Of a DNA stretch of 64,000 bases, positions 25,386 to 38,400 are shown one piece after another. Every line of letters starts with the position of its first letter. Position 1 is the stretch's first letter. The stretch covers positions 8,463,690 through 8,527,689 of the forward strand of contig JACBWW010000028.1 of NCBI GenBank assembly GCA_020086605.1, written 5' to 3'. The position numbers and the translations under genes are program-made. Source of the DNA: Lanius collurio (Eukaryota > Chordata > Aves > Passeriformes > Laniidae). The notes under the pieces were generated by a model. It was not told the origin of the DNA. It saw only the letters and a program-made list of their open reading frames with translations, and did no database searches.

Positions 25386-25982
25386 TGTCATGGTTTAAGC
25401 TCAGCCAGCAATTGGGCACAATGCAGCTGCTCACTCATGCCCCCACCCTCAGGACTGGGGAGAGAATTGAAAGGATAAGAACTGGCAAACTCATGAGCTG
25501 AGGTCAAAACAGTTCAGTAAAAAAAAGTAAAAGACACACACACACAAGCAAAACAAAACAAGGAATTATTTCACTGCTTCCCATATCAGGAAGGTGTCCA
25601 GCCATCTCCAGGAGAGCAGGGCCCCATTATGTGTAATGTTTGCTTGGGAAGACAAATGCCATCACTCCAAATGTTCCCTCTCCCTCTTTCTCCCCCCCAG
25701 CTTTATGTACTGAGCATGATGCCATATGGTCTGGAAATCCCTTTGATCAATTGGGGTCACCTGTCCCAGTTGTGTCTCCTCCCAACCTCCCATGCACCTC
25801 CAACTTCCTCACCAGTGTGGAAGTACAAACAGCAGAAAAGGCCTCGGCTCTGTGTAAGCCCTGCTCAGCAATAACAAATACAACTCTATATTATCAATCC
25901 AATGTTAAGCGCAAATACAAAATACAGCCCCATACCAGCCACTGTGAAGAAAGTTAATTCTACCCTAGCCAAAAGCAGCACA
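25386..25982 (-). mobile_element. Solo LTR of an avian endogenous retrovirus
   Basis: The 597-bp unit begins TGTCATGGTTTAAGC and ends GCAGCACA on the + strand, so both ends have the TGT...ACA form of an LTR. I recognise the sequence from memory as a common bird ERV LTR: its terminal block, the CTGCTCACTCATGCCCCCACC block and the AATTGGGGTCACCTGTCCCA block occur in the expected order. On the - strand it reads in sense orientation, with a decayed TATA-like GTACATAAAG near 25710 (box remnant, not verified) and a decayed polyadenylation region. Flanks ACATG (25381-25385) and GCATG (25983-25987) match at 4 of 5 bases, consistent with a 5-bp target duplication. No internal retroviral genes adjoin it, so it is a solo LTR produced by LTR-LTR recombination. 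It also contains a (AC)n run near 25534. Confidence 0.85.
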
Positions 25983-26919
25983 GCATGTATCAACAGTTCA
26001 GCTAAAATAGACAAAGTATTGAAGCAAGCAGATTTTGAGGCTGAATCAGACTTAGGAGATTTAGCCAGAACAATTTGGAAGGGGTTCCTGTAGATGGAGA
26101 GTTATTTAGTTTCAAAGTAATTTCCTTGTTAGAGGCTAACTGTCACAAAATGTGAAGGGCTTCTGGCTCCTTCCCGCACATATGATTTCCATGTCAACTC
26201 ATCATCTTGATAAAGCAGACCACATGAAGCAGATTTGTAAAGGGGTTTTCATGTCAATGCAACTGTCTTCATACAGCATGTGTATACAGCTCAGTTAATA
26301 TTTTAGTGCCTGCTGTTGAGTACCAGTGGTTCTTTTTAGTTGAAGGAATGCAGATGAGTATTTTTTATTTGAAAGCATGTGTGCACAGTACACCATTTTA
26401 TTTGGTCTTCAGAACAGTCAGGTAATTGGAAAAGGTTGTATATGCCAAATATTTGGTTATCAGCATTTATAGTTTCCTTGATTTAATACTCATTTCAATA
26501 CATTCTTTAAAGCCTTTGTCATACTAAAGAAGAGTTGCTTAGTTAACTGTGTCCATGTCATACTCTGGAATAGTTCTCAACAGCATTGACAGGCAGTGAG
26601 TCCAACAAGAAGTTTTCTGTTGATTTCAGGTTGATTTAATTGCCATTTCCCTACAAATTGCATGACTGATTTCAGAAAATTGGTGAGGGAGGACAGAGGT
26701 CTAACATCTGATTAGGGCCACTCTGTTTTTGATCAATCTGCTGGTACTGTACATCAAAAATAAGGCTGATCAGTCAATAGGAAGAATCTAAAGCCAGGAG
26801 AAAGTGTTGTGTCATACGACCCTTATGTTTTTTAGTCAATTAAGACGCCTCACTGGCAAATTTTGGAATTTCCCTGGTGATGCATAACTGGGACGCTATT
26901 GAACATGCAGGGAAAAAAA

Positions 26920-26951
26920 ATTTAAAGGTTGACATCTGTCAACCTTTAAAT
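26920..26951. repeat. Perfect 32-bp near-palindrome (15-bp arms)
   Basis: ATTTAAAGGTTGACA is followed by two bases (TC) and then its exact reverse complement TGTCAACCTTTAAAT. There is no mismatch. The two-base loop means that an RNA hairpin would be strained, so a DNA-level origin (inverted duplication or abutted termini) or a dyad protein site is likelier than a structured RNA. Confidence 0.9.
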
Positions 26952-29154
26952 GGAAAATATGTGGGACAGCACTGCACAAGTGATTGAAAATCCCTGGGGC
27001 ACAGCAGTGAGCAACACAAGTTTTAATCAGTAAGGGGTTGTAAACATGTAGCTTTAGCAGTTAGCTTGATTAGGGAAGTAAGGCAGTGATGGAGAAGATT
27101 CCACTCAAATACAGTTTCACTTGCCTTGAAACTTAAGGCTTTTTATCTGCAACTTCAAATCCTATTAGATTTAATCCTCAGCTGTTTGGAAATTTCACCA
27201 TTGTCATGCACATATTTTCCAGCTCGAAATCTTACTAGCCCTTGATACCTCCATTACTTGTCAGTAGTTCTTCACAAATTTTCCAGGTGGAAATTCTCGT
27301 TGAAATCAGATCTGAGTTTGTGTTCACTTGAATTTCAAATTATTCTTCCTAGTTCCTGGTAAAGAATATCATGGTAAGAATCCATATGCAATAAAACCTC
27401 AGTTTGATGTGGTCACCATTAACTGTGAAGGTATCTAATGAGGTAATTATCTTCTGGTGGTCATTTCTACACTAATTTCTTACCATATACACCTTACAGC
27501 TTCATGTGGCAGCATTTTTGTTGTTGATATAAGTCAAATCTGTCAGTGCTGCTGTAAAGCTAATATACTCCTTGCTTATACAGCTAATTAGCATGGCTGG
27601 CAAGCTGCCTGAGGTCTCTAAGTCTGAATTAACTCACCTATACACACTGCTTAAAACTAGAGCGTCACTGAAATAGCAGTGGAGGGGTAGACATGAACGA
27701 CTGGGTGACAGAAGGGAAGAGATGGTCTGGGGAAAAGGCATTAGCAGAAAAGAAGTACTTTCTTGATCAAGTCCATTTTGAAAGACAGCAATGAGTTGTT
27801 AGCTCTTCTCGAAACGTGCTTTACTCTTGGTCCTTTGTCTGCAGAGGGCAGGAACATCCTGGCAGAGGTCATTCTTCCATAGGCTTCTGTGCACAGTGAA
27901 AGCTTACTCCTCAAGTTCAACTTTGCCGAGTTTTAATCCTTGGGATTGAGGATCACACTTTATTCCACAAGCAGCTTTTGTCACTTCAGGCAGCGAAGGG
28001 ATAGGTGATAGCAATGAAAAATGACTTGCACAGGATGGGAGGGAATGTCACACACCCCAGATGAACTCTGTCTCCGTAGGGATAAAGGCAGTCAAGGAAT
28101 GCAGCCTGAGCACACTGTCCAGCTTTACACCCATCAGAAATGCTCACATATGCTTCCCAGGGTGAAATGGATCAACACATGGTCCATAATCCATTCTCTA
28201 CAAAAACTGTCATATACATCTCCTAATCTGTTAATGAGTGATAGTAACATGTTTCATTTGCTGTTCATAGGACTCTGATTGTGCCTTGTGGCAAGCAGGA
28301 GCAGACCCCCTGTTCTTTGCTCTGTCCCTACGTAATACTGCCTTTAAGCAAGGTCAGAAAGGAAAGAGCCATGGTGTTCATAAACAGAGATACTGCTCCA
28401 AGAACCAACCGGAATCCTTTCTGTTGCTTTGTCAAACTTCTGTAGGTTTACAAGCATGCCGCTTCTCACTTCAAGCACTCTCTAGGTCTTGTGGAGCATG
28501 CCATGACTTCAGTCAGCATCCAGCCCTATCACCCAAATTCAAGCAGCAGCCTTGCCAGGGAGGCACCAAGAGAAGCAGATGTAACATAAACAACATATTT
28601 TGTCATGAATGCAGCTGCAATAGCAATCATCCTCATGGAAAACCACTGTTCTGCCAGAATTTTGGTTTTTATCCTCTGTACTATCTAAGGGAGACACTCA
28701 CAAGTCTGTTTCATCTGGTTTTGACCATGAATAAGTTTAGGAATAAGAATGTAAAAACAGAAATGTCATGGAGAGTGAGAGCAGGTGGTTCATATTTTAT
28801 GGGTTTTTTTTCCCAAGTGGTTGGGAGTTTTCCTAAAATGTATGAGGTTTTAGAGTGCATGGGTAGGAGTGGGAGAGGTGGAGTGAGAGGTCTGCAGCCT
28901 GCTGCTTCCCAGAGTGAGTTGGTACCAAGGCTTACTGCCAACATTTGCCCATTTTCAGTGGTGTGTTAAGGAACAATGGTTTGCCTGGGATTTGAAGAAA
29001 AGAGGTGAAAGAAGTTTTGCTCCTTCAAAAATTGGAGATAGCATCCTCTCCTACTTGGCTTTTTTTCAATGTTCTCAAATTACTCCCTACTTATATACCA
29101 CATGGCATGGGGTTTTTAAACTCCTTTTGGTGTGCTCATCTTTTTAAGGATGGT

Positions 29155-29193
29155 GTCACGTTCACATGGAAGTCACGTTCACATGGAAGTCAC
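29155..29193. repeat. 17-bp tandem repeat, 2.3 copies
   Basis: GTCACGTTCACATGGAA occurs twice in a row at 29155-29171 and 29172-29188, followed by a third partial GTCAC. The copies are identical, suggesting recent origin. Confidence 0.95.
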
Positions 29194-31522
29194 CTGCTCT
29201 GCCTGCAGGAAAGTCTGGCACAAAGAGCTATGAGAGGCATAGCTGAGCATGGCAGTGGCCACAACAGGTAACTGAATGTAGGCCAGGATCTAGGGAGAAG
29301 TGTTTGTGAGGAAACCTGACAGCTGGAGGAGGCATTGTTGCGTTATGGCACCCCGAGTGCTCACATGGTGCCTTTTTCCTCACTGGAAGAAACCAACAAA
29401 CCTTGGAAGTAAGTGCTAGCTGTCAATTATTTGGTTACATGAGCAGAGCGGGGAGAGGTGAAACCAGGGGTTGAAACTGTGTGCAGACATGCCCACATCG
29501 GTGTGAGTTTGCCCTCAGACCTGGGAGACAGCCTTTTCCCAGCCTGTCACGACCTCATGCTGGGCTGTGCTCCCTGGGAAGTCTTCTCCCGCATCCCTGA
29601 TGACCTCCGGGGCTGGGCTGGAATGGGCTGAGCAGGAAGTGAGCTTTCCTCCCCAGGGACACATCTGAAATGTCCATTTCACTTACTGGAATAGTTCACA
29701 CCCTTGCCCCAGACAGTGAGGAGAATTACACCCCGTCAGACGCTGCTGCCTGTGTTGCTTGTGCCGTGTTCTCCTTCCCGGCATTTACCTGCCAAAGCAG
29801 GGCCTGGCCGTCCATCTTATATCCTTTTGTTCTCCCTCTCTCTGCAACCTCTTTGGCCCTTCAGCCGCAGGTGAAGCAAAGACTGAGCAATCAGCAAAGC
29901 CATCAAGAACCTAATCCGTGTCTAATCATCTGCCTTCGTTCACCCAGTTCAACCGCACACCCTTGCAAAGTTCATCTACAGCAGTAGGCCAGGCCCACTG
30001 GTATTCCTTAGTAAGCAGGAAACTGAAAGCAAACATATCTTGCCTCAGTTACTGGAAGCTTTAAAACAAAGGTGCCCCAAATGTGATTTCATTTGTAAGT
30101 AGAGCAATTTCATTCTGCTTTTGGGTTTGTTGACATGTTTGGGGTTTGATTTTTTTTTTTAGGAGGTAAATATTTAAACAATTTCTGCATCTGAAGTAAA
30201 AATTTTATGACCATTATTAGCATGTGTGCAGTTTTGAGTAAACTGTACCTAAAAATAAGCAGCATTCTTTTCCCTGAGGTAAATTTAGTGGGCAGTGTTA
30301 CTAAAGGTTACACTACTTCAGTGGATTTCCTGAGACTAAAGGAAAATAGTTCTAAGCCCTAAATTTTAATGCATGCTGTTAAAAGTATACAGATTTAAAC
30401 TGCAATTGTTGCCTCATAAAAACCAGTTTTGTTCCTGTCTTCTAAATTTTTTTTTCAATTAATTAGATTCACTTGTGGCAGTGGCAAATTTTAATGGGAT
30501 TTCTTTTTAATTAAAGCGAGAACATGTGAATCCCAGAGGGTAGATCCTGCTTTTGTGGCAAACTTCCCTCATACAAATAGGATGCTGTTCCATTAGCAGT
30601 GCTTCAAGAAAACAGATTTGAGGATTATCAGTAAGGCACAATGAGAGCACAGTTCTGCTCTAAAAATGTCTGCGATTGAGGGAGGCCCTTCTCCATATTG
30701 ATGTGCCTTTTATGAGAGAAGATAAAGGCAACTAAATATAGTGAGGACTGTAGCTATAGCCATTGATGAAGGAAGAAACTAAAATTAAAGCTAATGATCT
30801 TTGCTATTTAGGAGAACTTAAATGCCAGGGTATCTTCTCAGTTAGTCCCCAACTAAAGGCAAGCCTGGGTCAAGCCTGAGCCTCTTGCTCCTGTCCGCTG
30901 GACTTACGTACGTGTCTGTGTGCAGTTGTGTGAACTTCAGGACCGAGTGCTTAGAAGGCAGATTTTAGAAGCAAAATACTGTGTCAGGGGGTTTGTTACC
31001 TCCCTTTCCCCCTCCCCACTAAAAATATAATCACTTCATTTTGAAGAGGACGAGAGGGAAGAAATAGGTGAATTTAGAGCTGGAGGAACCTTCCCAGCCT
31101 CCCTGCTTACTGGCTCTTGTGTCTCTGCCCTGCTGCACTGCTGTGGAGACCAACAGGAACATTAGGCAAAGCCCTTACTCTGATTAATCATCACTTAATG
31201 GCAGGTACCCCAGCAACTGCACAGTGACCACAGTATCACCTGTTACCTTCCTCTGGGTATTTTGTTGTTATTACCATGTGCCTTTATGGCGCTGTATGCC
31301 ACTTGTGTACATTGTTCAGCCCAATTCCCAGAGAAACGACTATTCTAAGCTTAAAAAAAAAGTTTTATTAGATAAAAGGGGAAAAATCAGCTTGCATATA
31401 TGGGAAAATGCAAGATAAAACCTATCAAAGGAAATTATATTATGTTTTTGTGAAGCTCAAAGAAATGTGTTTTGTATTGTGAAAACACAAAAGTTTGCTC
31501 TCTTCCTGCACAGCTTGCCATC

Positions 31523-31551
<29 letters not shown>
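31523..31551 (+). repeat. Poly-T and (GTTT)n tract
   Basis: A run of 11 T is followed by GTTT units. On the - strand this is an A-rich AAAC tract, which could be a retroposon tail, but no element body is recognisable next to it. Confidence 0.8.
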
Positions 31552-31553
<2 letters not shown>

Positions 31554-34500
31554 CAATGTTAGGACTTAGAACCAGCAGGTTTTTTGGAACATTGTTATTT
31601 TACCAGCTACAGATTAAATAAATCAAGAAATACTTATCTCAGGTGCCTTTTTTACTTGGATTCTGGCAAAGTTAAGAAGTACAGTGATTCACAATCTGAT
31701 TTGCTTGTATAGCAGCATCTCAATCAGAAATCTCAAATATTTGTAAATTACTTTGATAGTGAAGTAAGTAAAAATAAGTCTGTCTGAACCTGATCAACTT
31801 CAAGAGCTTGGTGAGGAAGGAAGAAAGATGAGAGATACTTAAGTTTTGAATTTTAAAAACTAAAATCTCATCTATGCGTCTTTGCTAAAGCAAAACCAAA
31901 TCTTCTTGTGTATATCCCAGTTCTCATTCAATAGCAAAAACAAAATCAAGAACCTTGCTAACTAGGTGTCTTTTGCAGGTTGGACAATAATAGTAAGACT
32001 GGAGAGGGTTTATATCTATCATTACTGTGACTATTCCTTGTGCCGTTAATGGTCTTATTAGTCTAAAATCGCTATACCTCCTTAACCAAAATGCCAGACA
32101 GTGCTTAAAAAACATAAATTCCTTCCTTGATGGAAAGGGAAAATCAGTCATTGCTGAGCCATGCCTCATTTTCCTCCAGTCCCATCTGCAAAACTGTTCT
32201 TACTAATCAAGGAAGAGGGACTCGTGTCTCAGCATATTTAGACACTGTCAGTGATGGAAATCCTTCGATCCTTCATGTGTTACTGGGAGATTTTTATCAG
32301 CATCTCTCTACTGCAGTTAATGGCTTGGTTGGTGTTCACAGAAAACTCACAGATACAGAAGAGACACAGAAGCAGAAAAAGTTACTTATGGCCAGCTTGA
32401 CATGCAGTTGTAATTATGTCTTGCTGTAATTAATCTAATGTCATCTGCTGCAGCATCTGACCCAAGCAGGAGAAGTCACTGACCAATGTGGCCAATCAAT
32501 TGCAGACTATAGCAGACTATATGAGTTTGCTGATGTTTCTCTGTGCTTGCAGAGTGGGACACAGCATGGTTATTCCTATTCCAGCTCCAGCGAGCCCCCT
32601 ATGCAGTGGAAGACCCCAGGAAGTGTGATGTACATCCTTTCTGTGGCAGATTTAGAAGATGGGTTTGGTATCCTACACACCTGAGGGCCCCAAGATTACT
32701 AATCTGTATCTGCCCTTCAGCTCCTGAAAGCCTTCAGCATAACATGGGGAGACTCTTGGGGGAGTCATGACTGTAAAACTGGAGCAGGGAAAAATGCTGC
32801 AAAGCCATTGACCGCAGGCTGAAATGAAAGCAAACTTGAACTTCTCACGCACTTGTGTATTTTTACTTGAAGTATTTTTAACCTTCTTTGCATTCTTTTA
32901 GTGAAATACTAGTTCATCTTCCAGTTGTAAGTATCCCTCAAACAGATAAAATCAAACCATGCTCTTGATTCAAGGATGTATGAACTGAGGGCAACTTGTC
33001 CCAAAGGGGAAATGGTGGACATGCACTGAGGGTTTTTGGTGTGCTTATGGAACAGAATTCAGCAGCAAAATATTGTCATTGTGTTAGGCAGTGATACAGA
33101 CCTCCAAGATAACTGCTGCTCATTATCTGTGTCTTACTGAATTCAGGGGGAAAGCTGTGTTAAAGCACGGCATTATGCATCTTTTAGAGGTGGGAATTGC
33201 TGTTGGGATACTCCAGCACAAGTCCTGTAATGCACATTTTGTATTGTTCTTTGAAACAGGAGACTCGGAGCTATGGCACATGGCTTAGACCTCTAAATTT
33301 ACTTAAAGATGCAGGCAGAAACAGTTCTTGAAACATGTTTGGGAACAAAAATAGGTCAAGACAAAATGTTTTGCCTTTGGGTTTTCCATTAGTCATTGGG
33401 TGCATATGTTTAATATTACAAACCTGATTTTATTCCATAAAATTACCTTTACACCCTCTAGGTTATGTTCTCCTTTTGCATATAACATTCTCAGCTTCTA
33501 TAAGCATACTTTAGGTTTGGAGGGCTCAGCTTGGCCGTACAGACAGCTGATAATTACACAGTTACAGTTGATATTGGGGTATTCATGAATTAGGTCTGAT
33601 GCACATAAAGATTTCTCTAATTTAAGGCATGCTTAAAGCATTTCTGGTTTGGAACATACAGTGTCTTTTTAAATAGAATGGCTAGCTTCTCACTGAGGTG
33701 ACCTTAAAGACAAAACTTCCTGCCCTTTGTTGCACAAGATAAGTTCGGACTCTTCATGTGGAACATGTTTTCTTAGTTGCTTTCTGTGTGCCCCCAGGAT
33801 TTATGATCTGATTATTATACTAGATCTACCTATGAATTTCAAAGTGCATCATATTGTTCAATATTCTCATATTCTTTCTTACATCACTCAAAAACTAGAG
33901 CCATGGAAGTGTCTCCTTAGGCAGGGTTTAATTGCCTGTGGGGTTGGGTTGCTTTACTGTTTTCTTTTTCAGAAGGGTTTTTTAAGTCCATCGGATTTGT
34001 GCAAGAATATTAATGGATCTTTTGCCTCTGAGTTGTTTTCAGCAAATACAACACCTGTTCATGGCAGAGCAAGAGCAGTGCTTTCCTGGTGCATGCTTCC
34101 AGGGGAATGGAACAGTTTTGAAAGGGCCCTTAATTCTTTATGAGTTCAGGGTTGACTAAATGCCATCAACAGTTGCAGCAGCTGCTAGCGTAGTCGGCAG
34201 AACCTACAGATGACCTTTTTCTGTGAAAGAGGAGGTTTACAGCAGGTCAAGTGGATTGAATAGGGAGGGCTTGAATGTTTCTGGTTCTCTGGGGACAATA
34301 GTCCAGATTGCACCCTTAAGTACAGGTGGTTTAAGGAAGAGTGATTTGTGATGCCTCCTTTGGAAGCAACACCCCACCCCCACCGCCTTCAAGTGGGGAA
34401 TGGCTGTAGCAATTTTCACCCTGCTATCCAGTGGGACCAGAGCCCCTTTCCCTGTCACACATTTCAATGCACACTGGTCATAAGACAAAATGGAAGGATG

Positions 34501-35282
34501 TCATCCCTCTGTATGCATGTCTGCCCCTTCAGTTTTTAGAGTTAAGTGATAGGAGATGCTTCTGGTGCCTGTCACATGCCCTGATATATGTACAAAATGT
34601 GTCAGGTGTAAGAATATAATGAGAATAGGAAAGGCAGGCTGATTAAGATGTGCAGCTTACTGTTTGTTGGTCACAAGAGGACCATATCCTGCCACATAAC
34701 TGCCACATCACAAAAATTTAGATGTTCTTTGTTGTAGGAGCAAATATGAATTTCCTTTGCATGCCAAAGCGCATGCTTTGTGGTGGATACTGTTCTGGGC
34801 TGGTAAGTGAGGAGGGCTTAGGTTAAACACAGGTTTTGCATATTCATATTTTAATTTTTAGCTCATCTTCCCATATCTTCTGAAGGTCAGACAGGCAAGA
34901 ACAATGCTACCAATCACACACTGAAATATTACAAACTGTAGAAGTACTTCCAGTTATCAGAGGGCTCAAGCAGTGAAGAAGTGGAAGGTTCTCTAGATGG
35001 CTTGATGCAACCTTTTAATCCTTTTGAATTTTTCTTCCATTAGCATCTTTAGCTTTTTTCTCATTGTCTATATGTAAAAATTTTTTTTTCTGTAGTGTAT
35101 GTAACTCTGGAAGCAGCCAAGTGAGACAAAAAAAGCGCCTATCAAACAAAATTTTAGGCTTTTAATTCATACAGGACGGCCTTCTCCAGAGAAGTTTTTA
35201 GACAAGGCAGCCAGATCACAGGCAGTCTTTCATTTCAGCCTTTGTTCTCTTTTTGCATTTGAAGATTGTGATTCATTTACAG

Positions 35283-35490
35283 ATTTACAAAAGCACCTTT
35301 CCCGTGAAAATAATTGCACAGAAAATCAGGGAGCAAATGCTTTCCTTATCTCATCATCCTACAGGAAGGAGCTATTTACAAGCATCTGCCTATCAGCTAG
35401 TGCAAGTAGCAGCTGAGCTGGTCAGGAGAGATGTGCCCCTTGTTAGGCAAGATTTAAAAGTGCATTTGAAGATAGTTCACCTCTCTCCAG
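35283..35490 (+). other. Candidate internal coding exon, unrecognised
   Basis: A 208-bp segment is flanked by an acceptor (GATTCATTTACAG|ATT) and a strong donor (CTCTCCAG|GTAAAGTA). Exactly one forward frame is open right through it; the other two are interrupted. That frame, starting at the first exonic base, gives about 69 residues, including a run like SAYQLVQVAAELVRRDV, helical and charged in character. The exon would leave a phase of one extra base. I do not recognise the protein. The acceptor's polypyrimidine tract is weak. A frame this long between plausible splice sites can arise by chance in 64 kb, so this is a candidate only. Confidence 0.22.
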
Positions 35491-38400
35491 GTAAAGTATT
35501 TGAATGCAAGCCTACCAGAAGAAATAATAAAATCACTTACTGAAGATGCTTAAATAATAGCATGGAACTTTCAGAGACTCCTTAATTACCTGTGCCTTGT
35601 TGAAAGGACCTTGAAAGAGAGACATTTTGAGGAAGATAGTTCAGTTCACCCTCGTGAGTGTTCTTCTGAGACTTAAATATTTAGACCATTCCTGTCTCGT
35701 CCCATTCACTGGGAGGTGGTGCTGTGCTTCAGTCCCTCACTTTTGCTTCCTTTGCAGTTCCAAATGCTACTATCCTTGAAGCAGACACACTGTCATCAAA
35801 GTGAATGGTCTAAGGCAGACAGAAATTGTAAAATGAACAAGAAGGAAAATAAGGCTAAAGGAAAAGAGTCAGTCAGTTGTTTCATGCCACTGTCAGTTTC
35901 ATCTTGAAAAAGAGTGGATGAAAACATTTGAACAGGCAGGAAAGATCAGCAGTGCACTTCAAGGACAGGCAGAAGATCTCTCCTGTCATTTTTGGACTTA
36001 CCTGCTTTTCCTAAGGCAGTATTGCCAACATGGGGGATTGGAAATGGGGCAGAGAAAATGAGATGAAGTTTTCTTAGATCAAAGTATTGTATTGATATGA
36101 TGCAAGAGAAGAGAGAAGGAAACCAAATGAAAAAATATTTTCCTAGTACATCTGTGAGTTGGGAGAAAGTGTGAGCCTTGTTATTTAGGCTTGGTTTTTG
36201 ATTGATACTCCTAGCCATGTCTGGGCATGTTTTTTTCTGTAGAGTCACATCATTTTAGTCTTACTGTTCTGTGTCTTCAAAGTAAGAAGTCTCAAGAAGA
36301 TCTATTCTTTTCCTAGATTTTGTGCTGTGCTTATGAATGAGCTTAGTATAAACTAAGTTACAGGTATCTATGCAGTTGCTCTTTTAAGTAAGAACTTTTT
36401 TCTAATAACATTACTTTATGTAATTTTTCAAGAATGTTTCCTTCTGTTTTCATACCAGTTATTCCACAGAATACATTCTTTTTAAAATAAAAACATATGC
36501 TTTTTCTTTAAAAGCACATAAAAAATGTCCTTTTTGAGTGATGTATGTCTGTTGAATTCTTTTAATGGAGCTTAAGGAATCATAGAGGATGCCAAAGTTA
36601 AAATGCAGCATGAGAGTAAAGAACAGTAGAACAATTGGCAGTAAGGGCAGCCGTTGTGTGAAATACCATTGCTTTTTAATTAACCTATTAAAATATCTTA
36701 ATCACACTTCAAAAATGTTTCTCCAGTTTCTCTTGATCTTGGAGACAGTCACAGAGGTCGGTCATATGCCTGTGGATCAAGTGATGGTTCACATTGGGAA
36801 TACTCTGGGAAAAATTTAGCTCAGTTTAGCATGAGGATGTGGTGTGGGGAGGAAGCACAAGCCTAGACAGCAAATCATGTGTCTCTGCTGTTGTTTAACA
36901 TGGATGGACTTTGGTCCTGACCTTTAACAACGTTAACAAACTAGCATCCCCCAGGACTTGAGCTCTGAAAGGATGTAGGCAAGGGGAGACAGGACTGCTG
37001 CTTTGATCCACTCTTGTATTTTCTTACAGTTCTTCGGGCATGGCTTTTCAAATCTTGCTTCAAGCATTCATTTCACATGGAAAAAACACGGTGTGGATGT
37101 GCCACAGGAGTGCCACAGATGCTCAGGAATTCATGTTGCCTTTGCCTGTTTCTCCTCTATAAAATGCAGTGAGGGTTTAGCAAAAATGCGAAACATCTCG
37201 GCAGTGCCTTTGCTTTGTGCGCACTGAAGTCAAGTGAAGTTCTGCACCCAGTTTCAACGAGATAAACTGTGACTCATTGATTAGGCAAAACTGACCGATA
37301 TTGATGCTTTTGAAAGGAATTGTTCTCATACTACTTCTAAGATTTGGCGGACTGCATCCCTTACATCTGACAGGGATATCTCTGCCTAAGCAGTAAGAAA
37401 AGGCCAGTGAAATTGGAGGGATTAATAGTCGTGATAAGGAGACCATAAAAGAATGAGAGCAATGGGGAGGGGCTGACAGGCTATCAGTAGGTTTGGCTGG
37501 GAGTCCTGGGACACAGCGTTTTGTATTTCTCCCTCAAATGCGTCTCTGTCACCTCAGATACACCCAGACTTTCCTGCTTAAGTTGGGACAAATCCCTGTG
37601 CTTGCTCACAATGCAGCTTGCCTTCCAGCTCCTCCAGCTGCTGTCTGTAAACTCAGGACGGAGTCCCACACCTTCATGAAATGCAAACAACCAGTCCTCC
37701 CCTTGTTTGAACATTTCTTTGATAACTGTCCTTTAGAGTAAAATAGAATGGCTTTCATTTGACTCACCAACAGACCTGCTTATGCTCACGATGGAGCAAT
37801 AATACTCCTTATCATTTCGTTGTGAGAATGTGTGATGGAAGTGCTGCCCAGGTCCCTCATCCTGATAATCAAGTTGTGAAAAGTTAATAACGATGTGATA
37901 AACAGGAGGAATTGAAGGGCTCATGTGTCCATACTTTACAATTTGTAGCTACTGCCCCTCCTAAACAGGTGGCTGAGATGCTTGTAAAGCATTTCACACG
38001 AGTCCCTGCCCTTAGTAGCATGATGCCCCAAGGCCATCCTTAACCACAGAGCAGCTGCACAAGAGACTTGTCATTATTTATGTGCAGCTCATTAGCCACC
38101 TACAGAAAAGGATATGATGAAAACACATCCTGCCCCACTCTCCCCAATGAATGCACCATTTTAAAGGTTTTGACTTTGCTGAGGCTGCTCGGTCTGTGAA
38201 CATGTCCTCCTTGTTCCAGTCACTTGGGCAGTGCACCATGTCTCTGTGTGGATGTGCACAGCATTTACATCACTTCACATAAGTCTCTTGGGCCCTTTCA
38301 ATGCTCGGGCACCCACAATGAACCAGGATACTCTAAAATATCTGACAGAAAAACTTATAAAACAAACAAATAGGTACAGTTCAGCCCAAAGAAAAAGCCA

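Larger units (their letters stand above)
25983..35282. other. Non-coding stretch with small simple repeats
   Basis: No exon or RNA gene that I would defend. The longest open frame (28286-28969, +, 228 codons) has no ATG until about two thirds of the way in and no recognisable domain. Another (32127-32429, +) ends at a natural stop and looks mildly protein-like but is unrecognised. Listed separately are a perfect hairpin at 26920, a 17-bp tandem duplication at 29155 and a TTTG tract at 31523. Confidence 0.5.

Noticed and set aside
28286..28969. 228-codon open frame on the + strand
   Set aside because: It opens at TTG, not ATG; the first ATG lies about two thirds of the way in. No domain, splice context or codon pattern supports it.
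32127..32429. 100-codon frame with an acceptor-like CCTCCAG inside
   Set aside because: It is mildly protein-like but unrecognised, ends in a stop without a donor, and has no supporting partner exon. It is kept only as a note.
36578..36610. AATCATAGAGGATG as another CR1 end
   Set aside because: Only the first few bases resemble the CR1 terminus and the conserved GGTTGGAA block is missing.
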